Positions 18,826 through 27,183 of a stretch of 64,000 nucleotides of DNA are shown here, piece after piece. A model generated the notes under the pieces. The model was not told where the DNA came from and searched no databases. It was given only the letters and a program-made list of their open reading frames with translations. Made by a program: the position numbers and the translations under genes. The stretch lies in contig NZ_DF977002.1 in the NCBI RefSeq assembly GCF_001485475.2, positions 241,910-305,909 on the forward strand, given 5' to 3'. This stretch comes from Tepidanaerobacter syntrophicus (GTDB lineage: Bacteria; Bacillota; Thermosediminibacteria; Thermosediminibacterales; Tepidanaerobacteraceae). Each line of letters starts with the position of its first letter. Position 1 is the stretch's first letter.

Positions 18826-19266
18826 ATGAACATAACTATCATAAATGGTCCAAATATAAATATGCTGGGAATTAGAGAAAGAGATGTTTATGGAATTAAA
18901 AGTTATGAAGAGGCATGCGACTTGCTTTATAAGGCCGCCAAAGAAATGGATATATCCCTTGCTATCGTTCAAAGCAACAGCGAAGGCGAAATTATAGACT
19001 ACATTCAAAAAGCTTATGGAAAATTTGACGGTATCATCATAAATCCCGGAGCCTATACCCATTACAGCATCGCCATATATGATGCCATAAAATCCGTCAG
19101 TATACCTGCTATCGAAGTTCATATAAGCAATATCCACGCACGGGAGGAGTTTAGGAGAAAATCCGTTACTGCCGGCGCATGCATCGGGCAGATTTGCGGA
19201 TTCGGCATCTATGGTTATATAATGGCAATGCTGGGGCTAAAGGATTTTTTAAGCGGAAAAGGTTAA
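18826..19266 (+). CDS. aroQ: 3-dehydroquinate dehydratase, type II
   Basis: Dehydrates 3-dehydroquinate to 3-dehydroshikimate. The flavodoxin-like dodecameric type is identified by NGPNINMLGIRERDVYG, which carries the catalytic Arg and Tyr, by INPGAYTHYSIAIYDA, and by the catalytic His in EVHISNIHAREEFR. It has 146 residues. It is the last gene of the operon, 13 bases after aroK, and completes the set from DAHP synthase to chorismate. No clear terminator is seen between it and the convergent murI. Confidence 0.95.
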   Translation: MNITIINGPNINMLGIRERDVYGIKSYEEACDLLYKAAKEMDISLAIVQSNSEGEIIDYIQKAYGKFDGIIINPGAYTHYSIAIYDAIKSVSIPAIEVHISNIHAREEFRRKSVTAGACIGQICGFGIYGYIMAMLGLKDFLSGKG

Positions 19267-19273
19267 AACAGAA

Positions 19274-20086
19274 TTAATTTATTTGAGGGTCAATTACATT
19301 TATAGGATCTATAGGCCTTTTTAGAAAATTTTCTCCTACCCTCACGAATTTTGTCGGATTGTCGCTTACGAAATATTGATGAAAACCTAAAACTTCACTT
19401 TTCTTTTCTAAATCTTTTTCTCTTAAAATCCGCTGAACTTCTATCGCAGTCTCTTCGCCGGAATCTACCAGCTTTACATTTGGTCCCATAACCCGCTGAA
19501 GGGTTTTCTTTAAAAGAGGATAGTGGGTACAGGCCAATACCAAAGTATCGATTTTAAACTCTTTAAGAGGCTCAAGATATATTCTTGCTGTATAAAAAGC
19601 AGCTTCGTTTTCAAGCCACCCCTCCTCCACTAAGGGCACAAAAAGCGGGCAGGCCTTAGCATATATATTTACCCTATCATTTAGTCTGTGAATCGCATTT
19701 TCATACGCGCCGCTTTTTACCGTTCGCTCAGTTCCGATGACGCCAACGGTATTATTTTTTGTGGCTTTCGCCGCAGCTCTTGCTCCGGGCTCTATCACAC
19801 CTATAACCGGTACGGGAGACGACTTGCAAAGTTCGTCAAGGCAAGTTGCGCTAATGGTATTGCAGGCCACTACAATCAGTTTTACGTCCTGTCTTATTAA
19901 AAACCTAAGGCCTTCAAAGGCAAATTGAGTAACTACCTCGGGAGATTTGGAACCATAAGGCACCCGGGCAGTATCCCCGAAGTAAATTATGTCTTCATTA
20001 GGAAGCAGTTTCATAATTTCGCCGGCCACAGTAAGGCCGCCTATACCTGAATCAAAAACTCCGATAGGTTTGTTTCTGTCATCCAT
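19274..20086 (-). CDS. murI: Glutamate racemase
   Basis: Cofactor-independent interconversion of L- and D-glutamate, supplying D-Glu for peptidoglycan. The two catalytic cysteines are in VACNTISA (near residue 72) and LACTHYPLL (near residue 183); the N-terminal signature is IGVFDSGIGGLTVAGEI. It has 270 residues from ATG 20086, which has GGAG seven bases upstream. A TTG ten codons earlier is in frame but lacks a site. It is convergent with the aromatic operon and divergent from the slipin gene. Confidence 0.95.
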   Translation of the reverse strand: MDDRNKPIGVFDSGIGGLTVAGEIMKLLPNEDIIYFGDTARVPYGSKSPEVVTQFAFEGLRFLIRQDVKLIVVACNTISATCLDELCKSSPVPVIGVIEPGARAAAKATKNNTVGVIGTERTVKSGAYENAIHRLNDRVNIYAKACPLFVPLVEEGWLENEAAFYTARIYLEPLKEFKIDTLVLACTHYPLLKKTLQRVMGPNVKLVDSGEETAIEVQRILREKDLEKKSEVLGFHQYFVSDNPTKFVRVGENFLKRPIDPINVIDPQIN

Positions 20087-20204
20087 TATCTCACTCCATC
20101 CGGCAGATACCTGCAAAATAAATTATAATATTAAATATTACCATGATTTGTTTTGTATTACAACAAAAAAAATTAAGGCCTTTTATGTTTTAACTTTGTT
20201 GTAG

Positions 20205-20213
20205 TGATATAAT
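20205..20213 (+). promoter_or_regulatory. Extended -10 promoter of the slipin gene
   Basis: TGATATAAT combines a TGn element with a perfect TATAAT (20208-20213), 33 bases before the slipin start. No good -35 is visible. Confidence 0.6.
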
Positions 20214-20245
20214 TAATGCGATTGAATTTGCAGAGGAGTGATTAT

Positions 20246-21193
20246 ATGAACCCGCTAGTTACGATTTTAACTGCCATAATAGCTGCTGAGGCTGTATGGT
20301 GGCTTGTATGGGTTTTTCTTGCATTAGCCCGAAGAAAGTACTCTGTATTTGGCGTAGTTCTCGGCACTTTAGCCATATGGGGCACAATTGCTATTTTTAC
20401 AATAAGAGCAAGCCGGTACCCTTTTATTATTATGCCGGTAGGTCCGCTTTTTACTTTGGTAGTTTTAATGATCGTACCATTTATAGTTCTGCCAAGCATG
20501 GTTGTAATAATAAATGAATATCAGCGCGGTGTCCTTTTTCGCTTAGGCAGACTTATCGGAATTATAGAGCCGGGCTTTAACATTATTTTCCCTTTTGGAA
20601 TAGATCGAGTAGTAAAAATAGACTTGCGCACATTTACCATAGATGTGGCGAAACAAGAGGTTATCACGAAAGACAATGTTCCTGTATTAGTAGATGCAGT
20701 TGTATATTTTAATGTATTTGACCCTGTGCTTGCTGTCACTAAGGTTGCAAATTACACTCAGAGCACAACGCTACTTGGCCAAACTATACTGCGCTCCGTG
20801 CTAGGCCAGCATGAACTGGACGAGATATTGTCTAAGCGCTCAGAACTCAACGAAATACTGCGCAGGCTTTTAGATGAAGATACTGATCCATGGGGCATAA
20901 AGATAACCGCTGTGGAAATAAAGAGTATCGAGCTGCCTGATACTATGAAGCGTGCTATGGCTAAGCAGGCAGAGGCAGAACGGGAGCGCCGTGCTAAAAT
21001 AATAGCTGCAGACGGCGAATACCAAGCTGCTCAAAAGCTCTTGGAAGCTGCCTCAGTTATATCAAAAGAACCTGCCGCTTTGCAGCTGCGCTACCTTCAA
21101 ACGCTTAGCGAGATAGCAGTGGAGAAAAACTCCACAATTTTATTCCCACTGCCTATAGAACTGCTAAAAGCCTTTGCGCCTAAAGAAAATTAA
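20246..21193 (+). CDS. Slipin / stomatin-like SPFH membrane protein
   Basis: A 315-residue membrane protein. The first 85 residues contain about three hydrophobic segments. They are followed by an SPFH/band-7 domain beginning [18 protein letters not shown] and including [20 protein letters not shown] and the slipin-type [18 protein letters not shown] charged helix near residue 245 ([20 protein letters not shown]) is typical of the oligomerising region. Family members organise membrane microdomains. The usual NfeD partner gene is not adjacent, so its role here is unclear. The start is ATG 20246 with GAGGAGTG upstream; the frame opens ten codons earlier without a site. Confidence 0.9.
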   Translation: MNPLVTILTAIIAAEAVWWLVWVFLALARRKYSVFGVVLGTLAIWGTIAIFTIRASRYPFIIMPVGPLFTLVVLMIVPFIVLPSMVVIINEYQRGVLFRLGRLIGIIEPGFNIIFPFGIDRVVKIDLRTFTIDVAKQEVITKDNVPVLVDAVVYFNVFDPVLAVTKVANYTQSTTLLGQTILRSVLGQHELDEILSKRSELNEILRRLLDEDTDPWGIKITAVEIKSIELPDTMKRAMAKQAEAERERRAKIIAADGEYQAAQKLLEAASVISKEPAALQLRYLQTLSEIAVEKNSTILFPLPIELLKAFAPKEN

Positions 21194-21203
21194 GTAGGAA
21201 ATA

Positions 21204-21256
21204 AAAAAGAACTGCTGTAGAACAAAATTCTTTCCCTCTACAGCAGTTCTTTTTTA
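21204..21256. terminator. Bidirectional terminator between slipin and decarboxylase genes
   Basis: AAAAAGAACTGCTGTAG (21204-21220) pairs with the complementary arm at 21238-21255, with A-runs on the left and T-runs on the right. It serves both the slipin gene (plus) and the convergent decarboxylase (minus), whose stop codon lies in the right arm. Confidence 0.92.
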
Positions 21257-22756
21257 TACCACTTGTTTTATTCTCTCATAATATTTTACTGCTTGGGCAT
21301 CTGCCAGAACTTTTATTGCTTTTGCCTCGGGGTCTTCTGTCCCCTGGAGGTGGCAGCCTTCGGAATTTAATGCTTTGACGTAGTCAATGACTTCCCGGGT
21401 TATTCGCTCTCCGGGGCACAAAATCGGTATGCCCGGCGGATATGCCATGAGCATCTCGGTACTTATCTCACCTTCTGCATCTTCTAATAGGACAACTCTT
21501 TTTTCGCTGTAAAATGCAAAGCGGGGAGAGACTACCATTTCTTGATTATCAGGAATATCGGCAGGTACTTTTACTACGTTTTTCCGCCTGTTTTTCGCTG
21601 CAATATCCTTTATTGCGTTAATCAGAATGTTCATGTTTTTGTCTGTATCGCCAATAGCTCCAACCGCAAGAACATTGTATAAGTCCGACAGTTCCATTTG
21701 GATATGATATTTGTATTTTAAGATTTTTTCCGTCTCAAAGCCCGACAGACCTAATTCTCTTAAATTTATGGCAAGTTTTGTCGGGTCATATGCAAAACAC
21801 CCTTCGGTGCCTTCTATATCATGTCCCATCACATAAATGCCTTCTATACTGTTTAACTGCCTCCGCGTCCTTTCGCACCGCTTTATGGTTTCATCCAGCA
21901 TTTGTCTGCCTTTTAAAGCCATCTGCTTGCGCGCCACATCCAGTGATACCATAAGAGGATACGATGGACTGGTGGTTTGGGTAAGATTTAAGGCTGCTTT
22001 GACTGTTCTGTCATCTACATAATCGCTTTTTACCAGTAAAATCGAACTTTGTGTCAGGGAGCCCCCAAGTTTATGCATGCTTGTCGCACTAATATCTGCT
22101 CCCGCTTCCATTGCCGACAGCGGCAAATCGGGATGAAACTTCAAATGTGCTCCATGGGCTTCATCTACTATAACGGGTTTTCCATAGGAATGAGCTACCT
22201 CCACAATCTTTTTAAGATCTGAAGCTACTCCGTAATATGTGGGATTTATTACAAAAACAGCTTTTGCGTTTGGATGCTCCACAAGGGCGCGTCTTACGCT
22301 TTCTACGGTTATGCCTATGGCTATTCCCATATACTCATTTATTACTGGCTTTATATAAACCGGATGCACCCCACTTAAAATAAGCGCACCAACTACTGAC
22401 CTATGAGCATTTCTCGGAATTATTATCTCATCGCCCGGTCCGGCAACCGATAATATCATGGCCTGGATTCCCGAGGTTGTGCCATTTACCAAAAAATGAG
22501 CATGATCTGCGCCAAAGGCATGTGCCGCAAGTTCCTCGGCCTCATGAATGACGCCTGTGGGGTTGCATATGGTATCTAGATCCAAGATTCCGGAAGTAAC
22601 ATCAATTGACATAATATTTCTTCCTGCAAAATCACAAAATTCAGGTATTCCTCTGCCGCCTCTGTGGCCCGGTACATGAAACGAAACAGTTTTATCGTTC
22701 ACGTATTTTTTCAGGGCGGCAAAAAGCGGTGTTTCTTGCTGCTCATCAAATCTCAT
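21254..22756 (-). CDS. Orn/Lys/Arg decarboxylase family protein (probable arginine or lysine decarboxylase)
   Basis: PLP-dependent fold I decarboxylase of the short Firmicute type, like the SpeA and YaaO proteins of Bacillus. The PLP lysine is in SATSMHKLGGSLTQ (near residue 233), with DEAHGAHLKFHP just before it. The N-terminal signature SFHVPGHRGGRG and the C-terminal domain with YPPGIPILCPGERIT are typical. It has 500 residues and no N-terminal receiver-like wing domain. Substrate cannot be read from sequence alone; arginine, giving agmatine for polyamines, is the likelier guess. The start is ATG 22756 with AAAGGGGAG. Confidence 0.9.
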   Translation of the reverse strand: MRFDEQQETPLFAALKKYVNDKTVSFHVPGHRGGRGIPEFCDFAGRNIMSIDVTSGILDLDTICNPTGVIHEAEELAAHAFGADHAHFLVNGTTSGIQAMILSVAGPGDEIIIPRNAHRSVVGALILSGVHPVYIKPVINEYMGIAIGITVESVRRALVEHPNAKAVFVINPTYYGVASDLKKIVEVAHSYGKPVIVDEAHGAHLKFHPDLPLSAMEAGADISATSMHKLGGSLTQSSILLVKSDYVDDRTVKAALNLTQTTSPSYPLMVSLDVARKQMALKGRQMLDETIKRCERTRRQLNSIEGIYVMGHDIEGTEGCFAYDPTKLAINLRELGLSGFETEKILKYKYHIQMELSDLYNVLAVGAIGDTDKNMNILINAIKDIAAKNRRKNVVKVPADIPDNQEMVVSPRFAFYSEKRVVLLEDAEGEISTEMLMAYPPGIPILCPGERITREVIDYVKALNSEGCHLQGTEDPEAKAIKVLADAQAVKYYERIKQVV

Positions 22757-23120
22757 TGAGAGTCACTCCCCTTTCAATCAATGATTTTCACTCAAATATT
22801 TTGTATAATCCGCAAAGATTATAGCTGCAAGTTTTATACGCAAATACAATTAAAGCACAGTTTGACTAGAAATTCAATACTATTTACGAATTTTTTTTGA
22901 TAAATTATGTAGCAAGTAAGAGGAAAACATATAAACAGTGTAGATTTAAAAAAACCATCGTTTATAAAAGTGCATTAGGATATATAATAAGGTATAAAAG
23001 TATATAACAGGTTCTTATCAAAAGTTAATTACTCTGCAGCCTGTTTGACAAAGTATATTACCTGTATTATAATAATATATAATTATATGCTTATATGATT
23101 ATATAAGGGAGGTAATTTCG
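22757..23120. other. AT-rich divergent intergenic region
   Basis: No gene is visible here. The right end holds the strong promoter of the radical SAM gene, listed separately. On the left, the minus strand has TATACA (22802-22807) 17 bases from TTGCAG (22825-22830) and a separate TATAAT at 22818-22823, either of which could drive the decarboxylase. The centre is AT-rich without convincing structure. Confidence 0.5.
23045..23073 (+). promoter_or_regulatory. Perfect sigma-A promoter of the radical SAM gene
   Basis: TTGACA (23045-23050) and TATAAT (23068-23073) are 17 bases apart. This is one of the few exact consensus promoters in the window and suggests high expression unless repressed, for example by the ArsR-type protein encoded two genes on. 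Confidence 0.92.
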
Positions 23121-24473
23121 ATGGATTTAGCTCACACATATTTAGGCGAAAAAGTACTTGCTCAAGGTCTTAAATATCTTCTCTCAAAGGACATGGAAGA
23201 TTTTAATAGACTTATAAGTTGGGCAGAAAAGTTGCCAATGCCTGAACATCAAAAGAAAGATCTTGAATCAGTTAAAACATTCCTACAAAACAAAGACTCT
23301 AACTGGTATAAGCTTGGGCAAAGGCTTCTTGCCGAAACCGATCCGAAGGTAAAAGAAAAACTTGGCATAAACTTTTTCTTAAATGCAAACTTCCTCGGTG
23401 TCCCCAAGCAGCAAAAAATGGCGCAGGAATTGGGCTGCTCGGTGCCTTGGGCAATTTTAATCGATCCCACTGCAAAATGCAATCTGCATTGCACCGGTTG
23501 TTGGGCAGGTGAATACTCGCAAAAAGATGAGCTTGATTTCGATACATTAGATAGGATATTTACTGAATGTGAAGAATTGGGGATTTACTTTATAATCATG
23601 TCCGGTGGCGAACCTACTTTGCGCAAGGACGATATTGTAAAGCTTGCCGAGAAACATTCTTCCCAGGGATTCCTGCTTTTTACAAACGGAACTTTGGTAG
23701 ATGACAAGTTCATCGAAGATATGAAACGTGTAGGTAATATCACCCTTACCTTCAGTATTGAAGGTTTTGAAGAAACGACTGATGCCCGCAGAGGCAAAGG
23801 TGTTTTCAAAAAAGTAATGGATGCTATGGACAGGATGCGTAAGGCCGGCCTCATCTACGGCGTTTCCACCACATACAACAGATACAATACTGAAGAACTT
23901 GCAAGCGAAGAATTTGTAGATATGCTGGTAGACAAGGGTGTTACTTATGCTTGGTATTTCACTTATATACCTGTTGGGCGGGACGCAGATGTAGAAATGA
24001 TGGCAACTCCGGAGCAAAGAGCTTATATGTACGATAAAATTCTGGAATACAGACGCACAAAGCCAATTTTCATCATGGACTTCTGGAACGACGGCGAAGC
24101 TTCCAATGGTTGTATCGCAGGAGGTAGACGCTATTTGCACATCAATGCCCATGGAGATGTAGAACCATGTGCCTTCATCCACTATGCAACATGCAACATA
24201 AAAGATGTATCGCTAAAAGATGCTCTTAGGTCGCCGCTTATGCTTGCATACCAAAAGCGCCAGCCATTTAATATGAATCATCACAGACCATGCCCGCTTA
24301 TTGACAATCCTGAATTAATGGTAGAAATTGTACAAGAGAGCAAAGCATATTCTACTCAGCTAAGCGCAGATGAGACACCGGAAGAATTTGCAGAGAAGCT
24401 CAAACCCTACGCCGATGAGTGGGGGAAAATAGCTGATGAGAAATACCTTAAAACCTCAGCTAATGTAAAATAA
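23121..24473 (+). CDS. Radical SAM protein with SPASM-like C-terminal cysteines, function unknown
   Basis: The [4Fe-4S]/SAM motif is C120, C124, C127 in AKCNLHCTGCWAGEY, followed by IIMSGGEPTLR (the GGE SAM-binding motif). A C-terminal region has Cys 331, 350, 358 and 391, including INAHGDVEPCAF, which resembles auxiliary-cluster (SPASM/twitch) proteins. The first 105 residues are a helical domain with no radical SAM features. No small precursor peptide or obvious substrate enzyme is adjacent. The gene has a perfect consensus promoter and probably shares a transcript with the ArsR-type gene 36 bases downstream. I do not recognise a specific function. ATG 23121 follows GGGAGG. Confidence 0.88.
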   Translation: MDLAHTYLGEKVLAQGLKYLLSKDMEDFNRLISWAEKLPMPEHQKKDLESVKTFLQNKDSNWYKLGQRLLAETDPKVKEKLGINFFLNANFLGVPKQQKMAQELGCSVPWAILIDPTAKCNLHCTGCWAGEYSQKDELDFDTLDRIFTECEELGIYFIIMSGGEPTLRKDDIVKLAEKHSSQGFLLFTNGTLVDDKFIEDMKRVGNITLTFSIEGFEETTDARRGKGVFKKVMDAMDRMRKAGLIYGVSTTYNRYNTEELASEEFVDMLVDKGVTYAWYFTYIPVGRDADVEMMATPEQRAYMYDKILEYRRTKPIFIMDFWNDGEASNGCIAGGRRYLHINAHGDVEPCAFIHYATCNIKDVSLKDALRSPLMLAYQKRQPFNMNHHRPCPLIDNPELMVEIVQESKAYSTQLSADETPEEFAEKLKPYADEWGKIADEKYLKTSANVK

Positions 24474-24509
24474 GATACCCAATTAGCCGGCAGAAAGGAG
24501 GTTCTTCTG

Positions 24510-24818
24510 TTGGTATTGAGCCTTTCTGAATACAAAGTTGAGTTTTTACGAAGTTTAGCCGATAATACACGCTTAAAGATTATTGAAGCTTTAAAAGAAC
24601 GGGAAAGGACAGTATCTGAACTGGTTGAATCTGTTGGAAGTTCCCAAGCCAACATCTCAACACATCTTAAACTTTTAAGAAGTGCAGGTATTGTCAAAAG
24701 TCGAAACAAAGGCAAGTACGTTTACTACAGCTTGCGAGATGAAAGTATACCGGAATTCTTAAATTCGCTAGAAGAAATGCTCATTTTAATGCGAAGAAAA
24801 TCCTTTGAAGGTGCTTAA
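24510..24818 (+). CDS. ArsR-family winged-helix regulator
   Basis: A 102-residue winged helix-turn-helix protein; the recognition part is SSQANISTHLKLLRSAGIV and the wing SRNKGKYVYYSL. The protein contains no cysteine at all, and the metal-binding ELCVC motif of ArsR/SmtB sensors is absent (TVSELVES here), so it does not look like a classic thiol metal sensor. The start is TTG 24510 with AAAGGAGG seven bases upstream. It is transcribed just after the radical SAM gene and may regulate it; that is inference from position. Confidence 0.85.
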   Translation: MVLSLSEYKVEFLRSLADNTRLKIIEALKERERTVSELVESVGSSQANISTHLKLLRSAGIVKSRNKGKYVYYSLRDESIPEFLNSLEEMLILMRRKSFEGA

Positions 24819-24832
24819 TCTTAATAAATTCT

Positions 24833-24877
24833 AATAAGTTGCCGCACGGACGATAAGGCGGCAGCTTATTTTTTTTC
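24833..24877 (+). terminator. Intrinsic terminator after the ArsR-type gene
   Basis: AATAAGTTGCCGC (24833-24845) pairs with GCGGCAGCTTATT (24858-24870) with one G-T pair, followed by eight Ts. It closes the radical SAM/ArsR transcript. Confidence 0.92.
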
Positions 24878-24920
24878 AATAAATCTGTAACAAGATAGAC
24901 AAAAGATATTTACATAATTG

Positions 24921-24949
24921 TTGCTACATTTTGGTTTTTGCTTTATACT
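24921..24949 (+). promoter_or_regulatory. Probable promoter of the ACT/UPF0210 operon
   Basis: TTGCTA (24921-24926) and TATACT (24944-24949) are 17 bases apart, 35 bases before the ACT-protein start. Confidence 0.7.
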
Positions 24950-24983
24950 GATTACAACAAAAATAACAGGAGGTAAGTAAAAC

Positions 24984-25433
24984 TTGGAGATACTTGTTAC
25001 GCTTGATGTACTAAAACAGCATAAGGGAGAAGAAGTTGTTGAATTCCCCCCGGGAACACTAATAACAAAAGAAGCTAAAATCTATGCAGCAAAAGAAGGG
25101 ATGAAGTTATTCGTAGGAGGCCAGCAGGTGCCGGAACCCGCTTATTCTGCTGAAATTCCCAGTATTCGCGCAGTAATATCTGTAATAGGCGAAGACAAGG
25201 TAGGAATCATCGCAGGCATATCCGATGTCCTTGCGAAAGCTAATGTGAATATACTTGACATTACGCAAACTGCCATCGAAGGTCTTTTTACCATGATAAT
25301 GGTAGTAGATATAAGTAAAGCGAATATAGATTTTGAGGCTTTAAAAGTTAAGCTTTCCGAAAAGGGAGAAAAAATCGGAGTCCGAGTCGACGCTCAGAGA
25401 GAAGAAGTCTTTCATTTTATGCACAGGATTTAA
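24984..25433 (+). CDS. ACT-domain protein (UPF0237-like) with N-terminal extension
   Basis: The last 90 residues are a UPF0237-type tandem ACT protein: RAVISVIGEDKVGIIAGISD, then VNILDITQTAIEGLFTMIMVVD. Stand-alone UPF0237 proteins are about 90 residues long; this one has about 58 extra residues at the front, containing PPGTLITKEAKIYAAKEGMK. This resembles the short helical TPxARDxAxxxGI module found in some ethanolamine-utilisation proteins (an inference from pattern). The start is TTG 24984 with GGAGG ten bases upstream. It is followed 12 bases later by the UPF0210 gene, its usual partner. The pair probably senses a small ligand, but the function is not established to my knowledge. Confidence 0.85.
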   Translation: MEILVTLDVLKQHKGEEVVEFPPGTLITKEAKIYAAKEGMKLFVGGQQVPEPAYSAEIPSIRAVISVIGEDKVGIIAGISDVLAKANVNILDITQTAIEGLFTMIMVVDISKANIDFEALKVKLSEKGEKIGVRVDAQREEVFHFMHRI

Positions 25434-25445
25434 GGAGGCCGCACA

Positions 25446-26810
25446 ATGAATTTTACCCGAGATGAAATAATCGAGACTATACGCATGGTTCAAGCCGAAC
25501 AATTGGATATTAGAACGATAACTTTGGGGATTAGTCTCAGGGACTGCTCAGGTCCTTCAGTTTCTTATACTGCCCGCAAAATTTATGACAAGCTAATGGA
25601 AAGAGGCAGCGAACTGGTGCCGATTGCTCTACAGCTTGAAAAGGAGTTTGGCATTCCTATTGTAAATAAGAGAATTTCTGTAACTCCCATAGCTCTCGTA
25701 GCTGAAAGCTGCAGCGAAAGCGACTACGCTCCGATAGCTTCGGCTATGGACAGGGCTGCGGCAGAACTTGGCATTGACTTTATAGGGGGATTTTCCGCAT
25801 TGGTTCAGAAAGGTTTTACGCCGGGGGACATGAACCTTTTAAATAGCATTCCCGAAGCTCTGTCCTCCACTTTGCGGGTTTGTGCCTCTGTAAATGCAGC
25901 CACCACAAAGGCCGGCATAAATATGGATGCAGTACAAGCAATGGGAAGCATTATTAAAAAGACGGCACGTTTAACCGAAAAAGAAAATGGAATCGGAGCC
26001 GCTAAATTGGTAGTTTTTGCCAATGCTCCTGATGACAATCCCTTCATGGCAGGAGCATTTCACGGCCCAGGAGAGCCGGAAAGCGCCATCAATGTAGGAA
26101 TTAGCGGACCGGGCGTAGTAAATACCGTTGTATCGAATCTTCCTAAAGATGCAGATTTAGGAGAAGTGTCAGAGGCCATCAAACGCATGGCTTTCAAAAT
26201 CACTAGGGTCGGGGAGCTTATCGGCCGTGAGGCTTCAAGACGGTTGGGAGTTCCTTTTGGGATTATAGACTTGTCTCTTGCTCCAACTCCGTCTGTAGGA
26301 GATAGCGTGGCCAATATATTAGAGGCGATTGGTCTTGAACGCTGCGGAGCCCCCGGAACAACAGCTGCTTTAGCGCTTTTAAACGATGCCGTTAAAAAAG
26401 GCGGAGCAATGGCAACTTCATATGTAGGCGGTCTTTCAGGGGCTTTTATACCTGTCAGCGAAGATGCAGGCATGATACGCGCCGCAGTTGACGGAGCGCT
26501 TACATTAGAAAAACTTGAGGCAATGACCTGTGTATGCTCGGTAGGTCTTGATATGATTGCCGTTCCCGGCGATACCTCAGCCCAGACTATTACTGCTATT
26601 ATTGCAGACGAAATGGCAATAGGGGTTATAAACAAAAAGACTACTGCTGTTAGAATAATACCTGCTCCGGGTAAAAAAGCAGGAGATTTTGTAGAGTTCG
26701 GCGGCCTTTTGGGAAGAGCCCCTGTAATGCCGGTGAACCCATTTGATTCGTCAGTCTTTGCCAGGCGAGGCGGGCAAATTCCACCTCCGATACAAAGCTT
26801 AACAAATTAG
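25446..26810 (+). CDS. UPF0210 / DUF711 protein
   Basis: A 454-residue member of the PFL-like UPF0210 family. Recognisable parts are [27 protein letters not shown], the paired Gly-rich [20 protein letters not shown], and the C-terminal [20 protein letters not shown]. Homologues always sit beside a UPF0237 ACT protein, as here. The structural resemblance to pyruvate formate-lyase is known, but I do not see a glycyl-radical motif, and no reaction can be assigned. ATG 25446 has AAGGAGG upstream. Confidence 0.92.
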   Translation: MNFTRDEIIETIRMVQAEQLDIRTITLGISLRDCSGPSVSYTARKIYDKLMERGSELVPIALQLEKEFGIPIVNKRISVTPIALVAESCSESDYAPIASAMDRAAAELGIDFIGGFSALVQKGFTPGDMNLLNSIPEALSSTLRVCASVNAATTKAGINMDAVQAMGSIIKKTARLTEKENGIGAAKLVVFANAPDDNPFMAGAFHGPGEPESAINVGISGPGVVNTVVSNLPKDADLGEVSEAIKRMAFKITRVGELIGREASRRLGVPFGIIDLSLAPTPSVGDSVANILEAIGLERCGAPGTTAALALLNDAVKKGGAMATSYVGGLSGAFIPVSEDAGMIRAAVDGALTLEKLEAMTCVCSVGLDMIAVPGDTSAQTITAIIADEMAIGVINKKTTAVRIIPAPGKKAGDFVEFGGLLGRAPVMPVNPFDSSVFARRGGQIPPPIQSLTN

Positions 26811-26933
26811 CAAAAAATTAGGGCAAAAAACATAAGACCTATTTAAAAAAATAATTTAGTTTCTTCTTTGTAGAGCCTTTTCAGTGATAATAAAAAAATA
26901 CATAGACCGATTATGTAGGTCTAAATAATTAAG

Positions 26934-27049
26934 TTATCCACAGAGTTATCAACAGCTGTTGATAACTTTAAACCTTGTCCTTAAGATTTTGTCTAAGCTG
27001 AATGCACTTTTCCACAATGGGGATAACTTATCCACATGAATGTTGATAA
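26934..27049. promoter_or_regulatory. Cluster of DnaA-box-like sites between convergent genes
   Basis: Perfect TTATCCACA boxes lie at 26934-26942 and 27028-27036. TTATCAACA is at 26946-26954 and, on the minus strand, at 26957-26965 and 27041-27049. One-mismatch boxes are TTTTCCACA at 27008-27016 and TTATCCCCA on the minus strand at 27018-27026. Starts are spaced 10-13 bases within each of two groups, about one helical turn. Boxes two and three form a perfect 22-base palindrome (26945-26966). The left flank (26811-26930) is AT-rich. Both adjacent genes end here, so promoter control is unlikely. dnaA, dnaN and rpmH are not nearby, so a secondary DnaA-binding or titration site is more likely than the main origin. 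Confidence 0.8.
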
Positions 27050-27092
27050 AAAAATGCAATAGGAAAATGGTCTTAAAACGGTTGTTCACAAA

Positions 27093-27180
27093 CAAAAAAA
27101 ATCCTTCGCTAGCGCACAAATGACAAAAGCACGATTTAGTATTACATCTTACTGTCATTTTAAGCAAAGCGAAGGATTTT
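27093..27180 (-). terminator. Long hairpin terminator of the surface-protein operon
   Basis: AAAATCCTTCGCT (27098-27110) pairs with AGCGAAGGATTTT (27168-27180), and an inner stem AAATGACA (27118-27125) pairs with TGTCATTT (27153-27160). On the minus strand the structure is followed by eight Ts. The CCTTCGCT...AATGACA pattern is of the kind found in dispersed intergenic palindromes, so it may also be a mobile-repeat relic. Confidence 0.8.
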
Positions 27181-27183
27181 GAT

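Noticed and set aside
26934..27049. Chromosomal origin of replication
   Set aside because: The DnaA boxes are good, but dnaA, dnaN, rpmH or other origin-linked genes are absent, and no clear DnaA-trio element is seen; kept as a DnaA-box cluster only.
26949..27167. Open frame of 72 codons on the minus strand over the DnaA-box region
   Set aside because: It runs through the DnaA boxes and terminator hairpin with no ribosome site.
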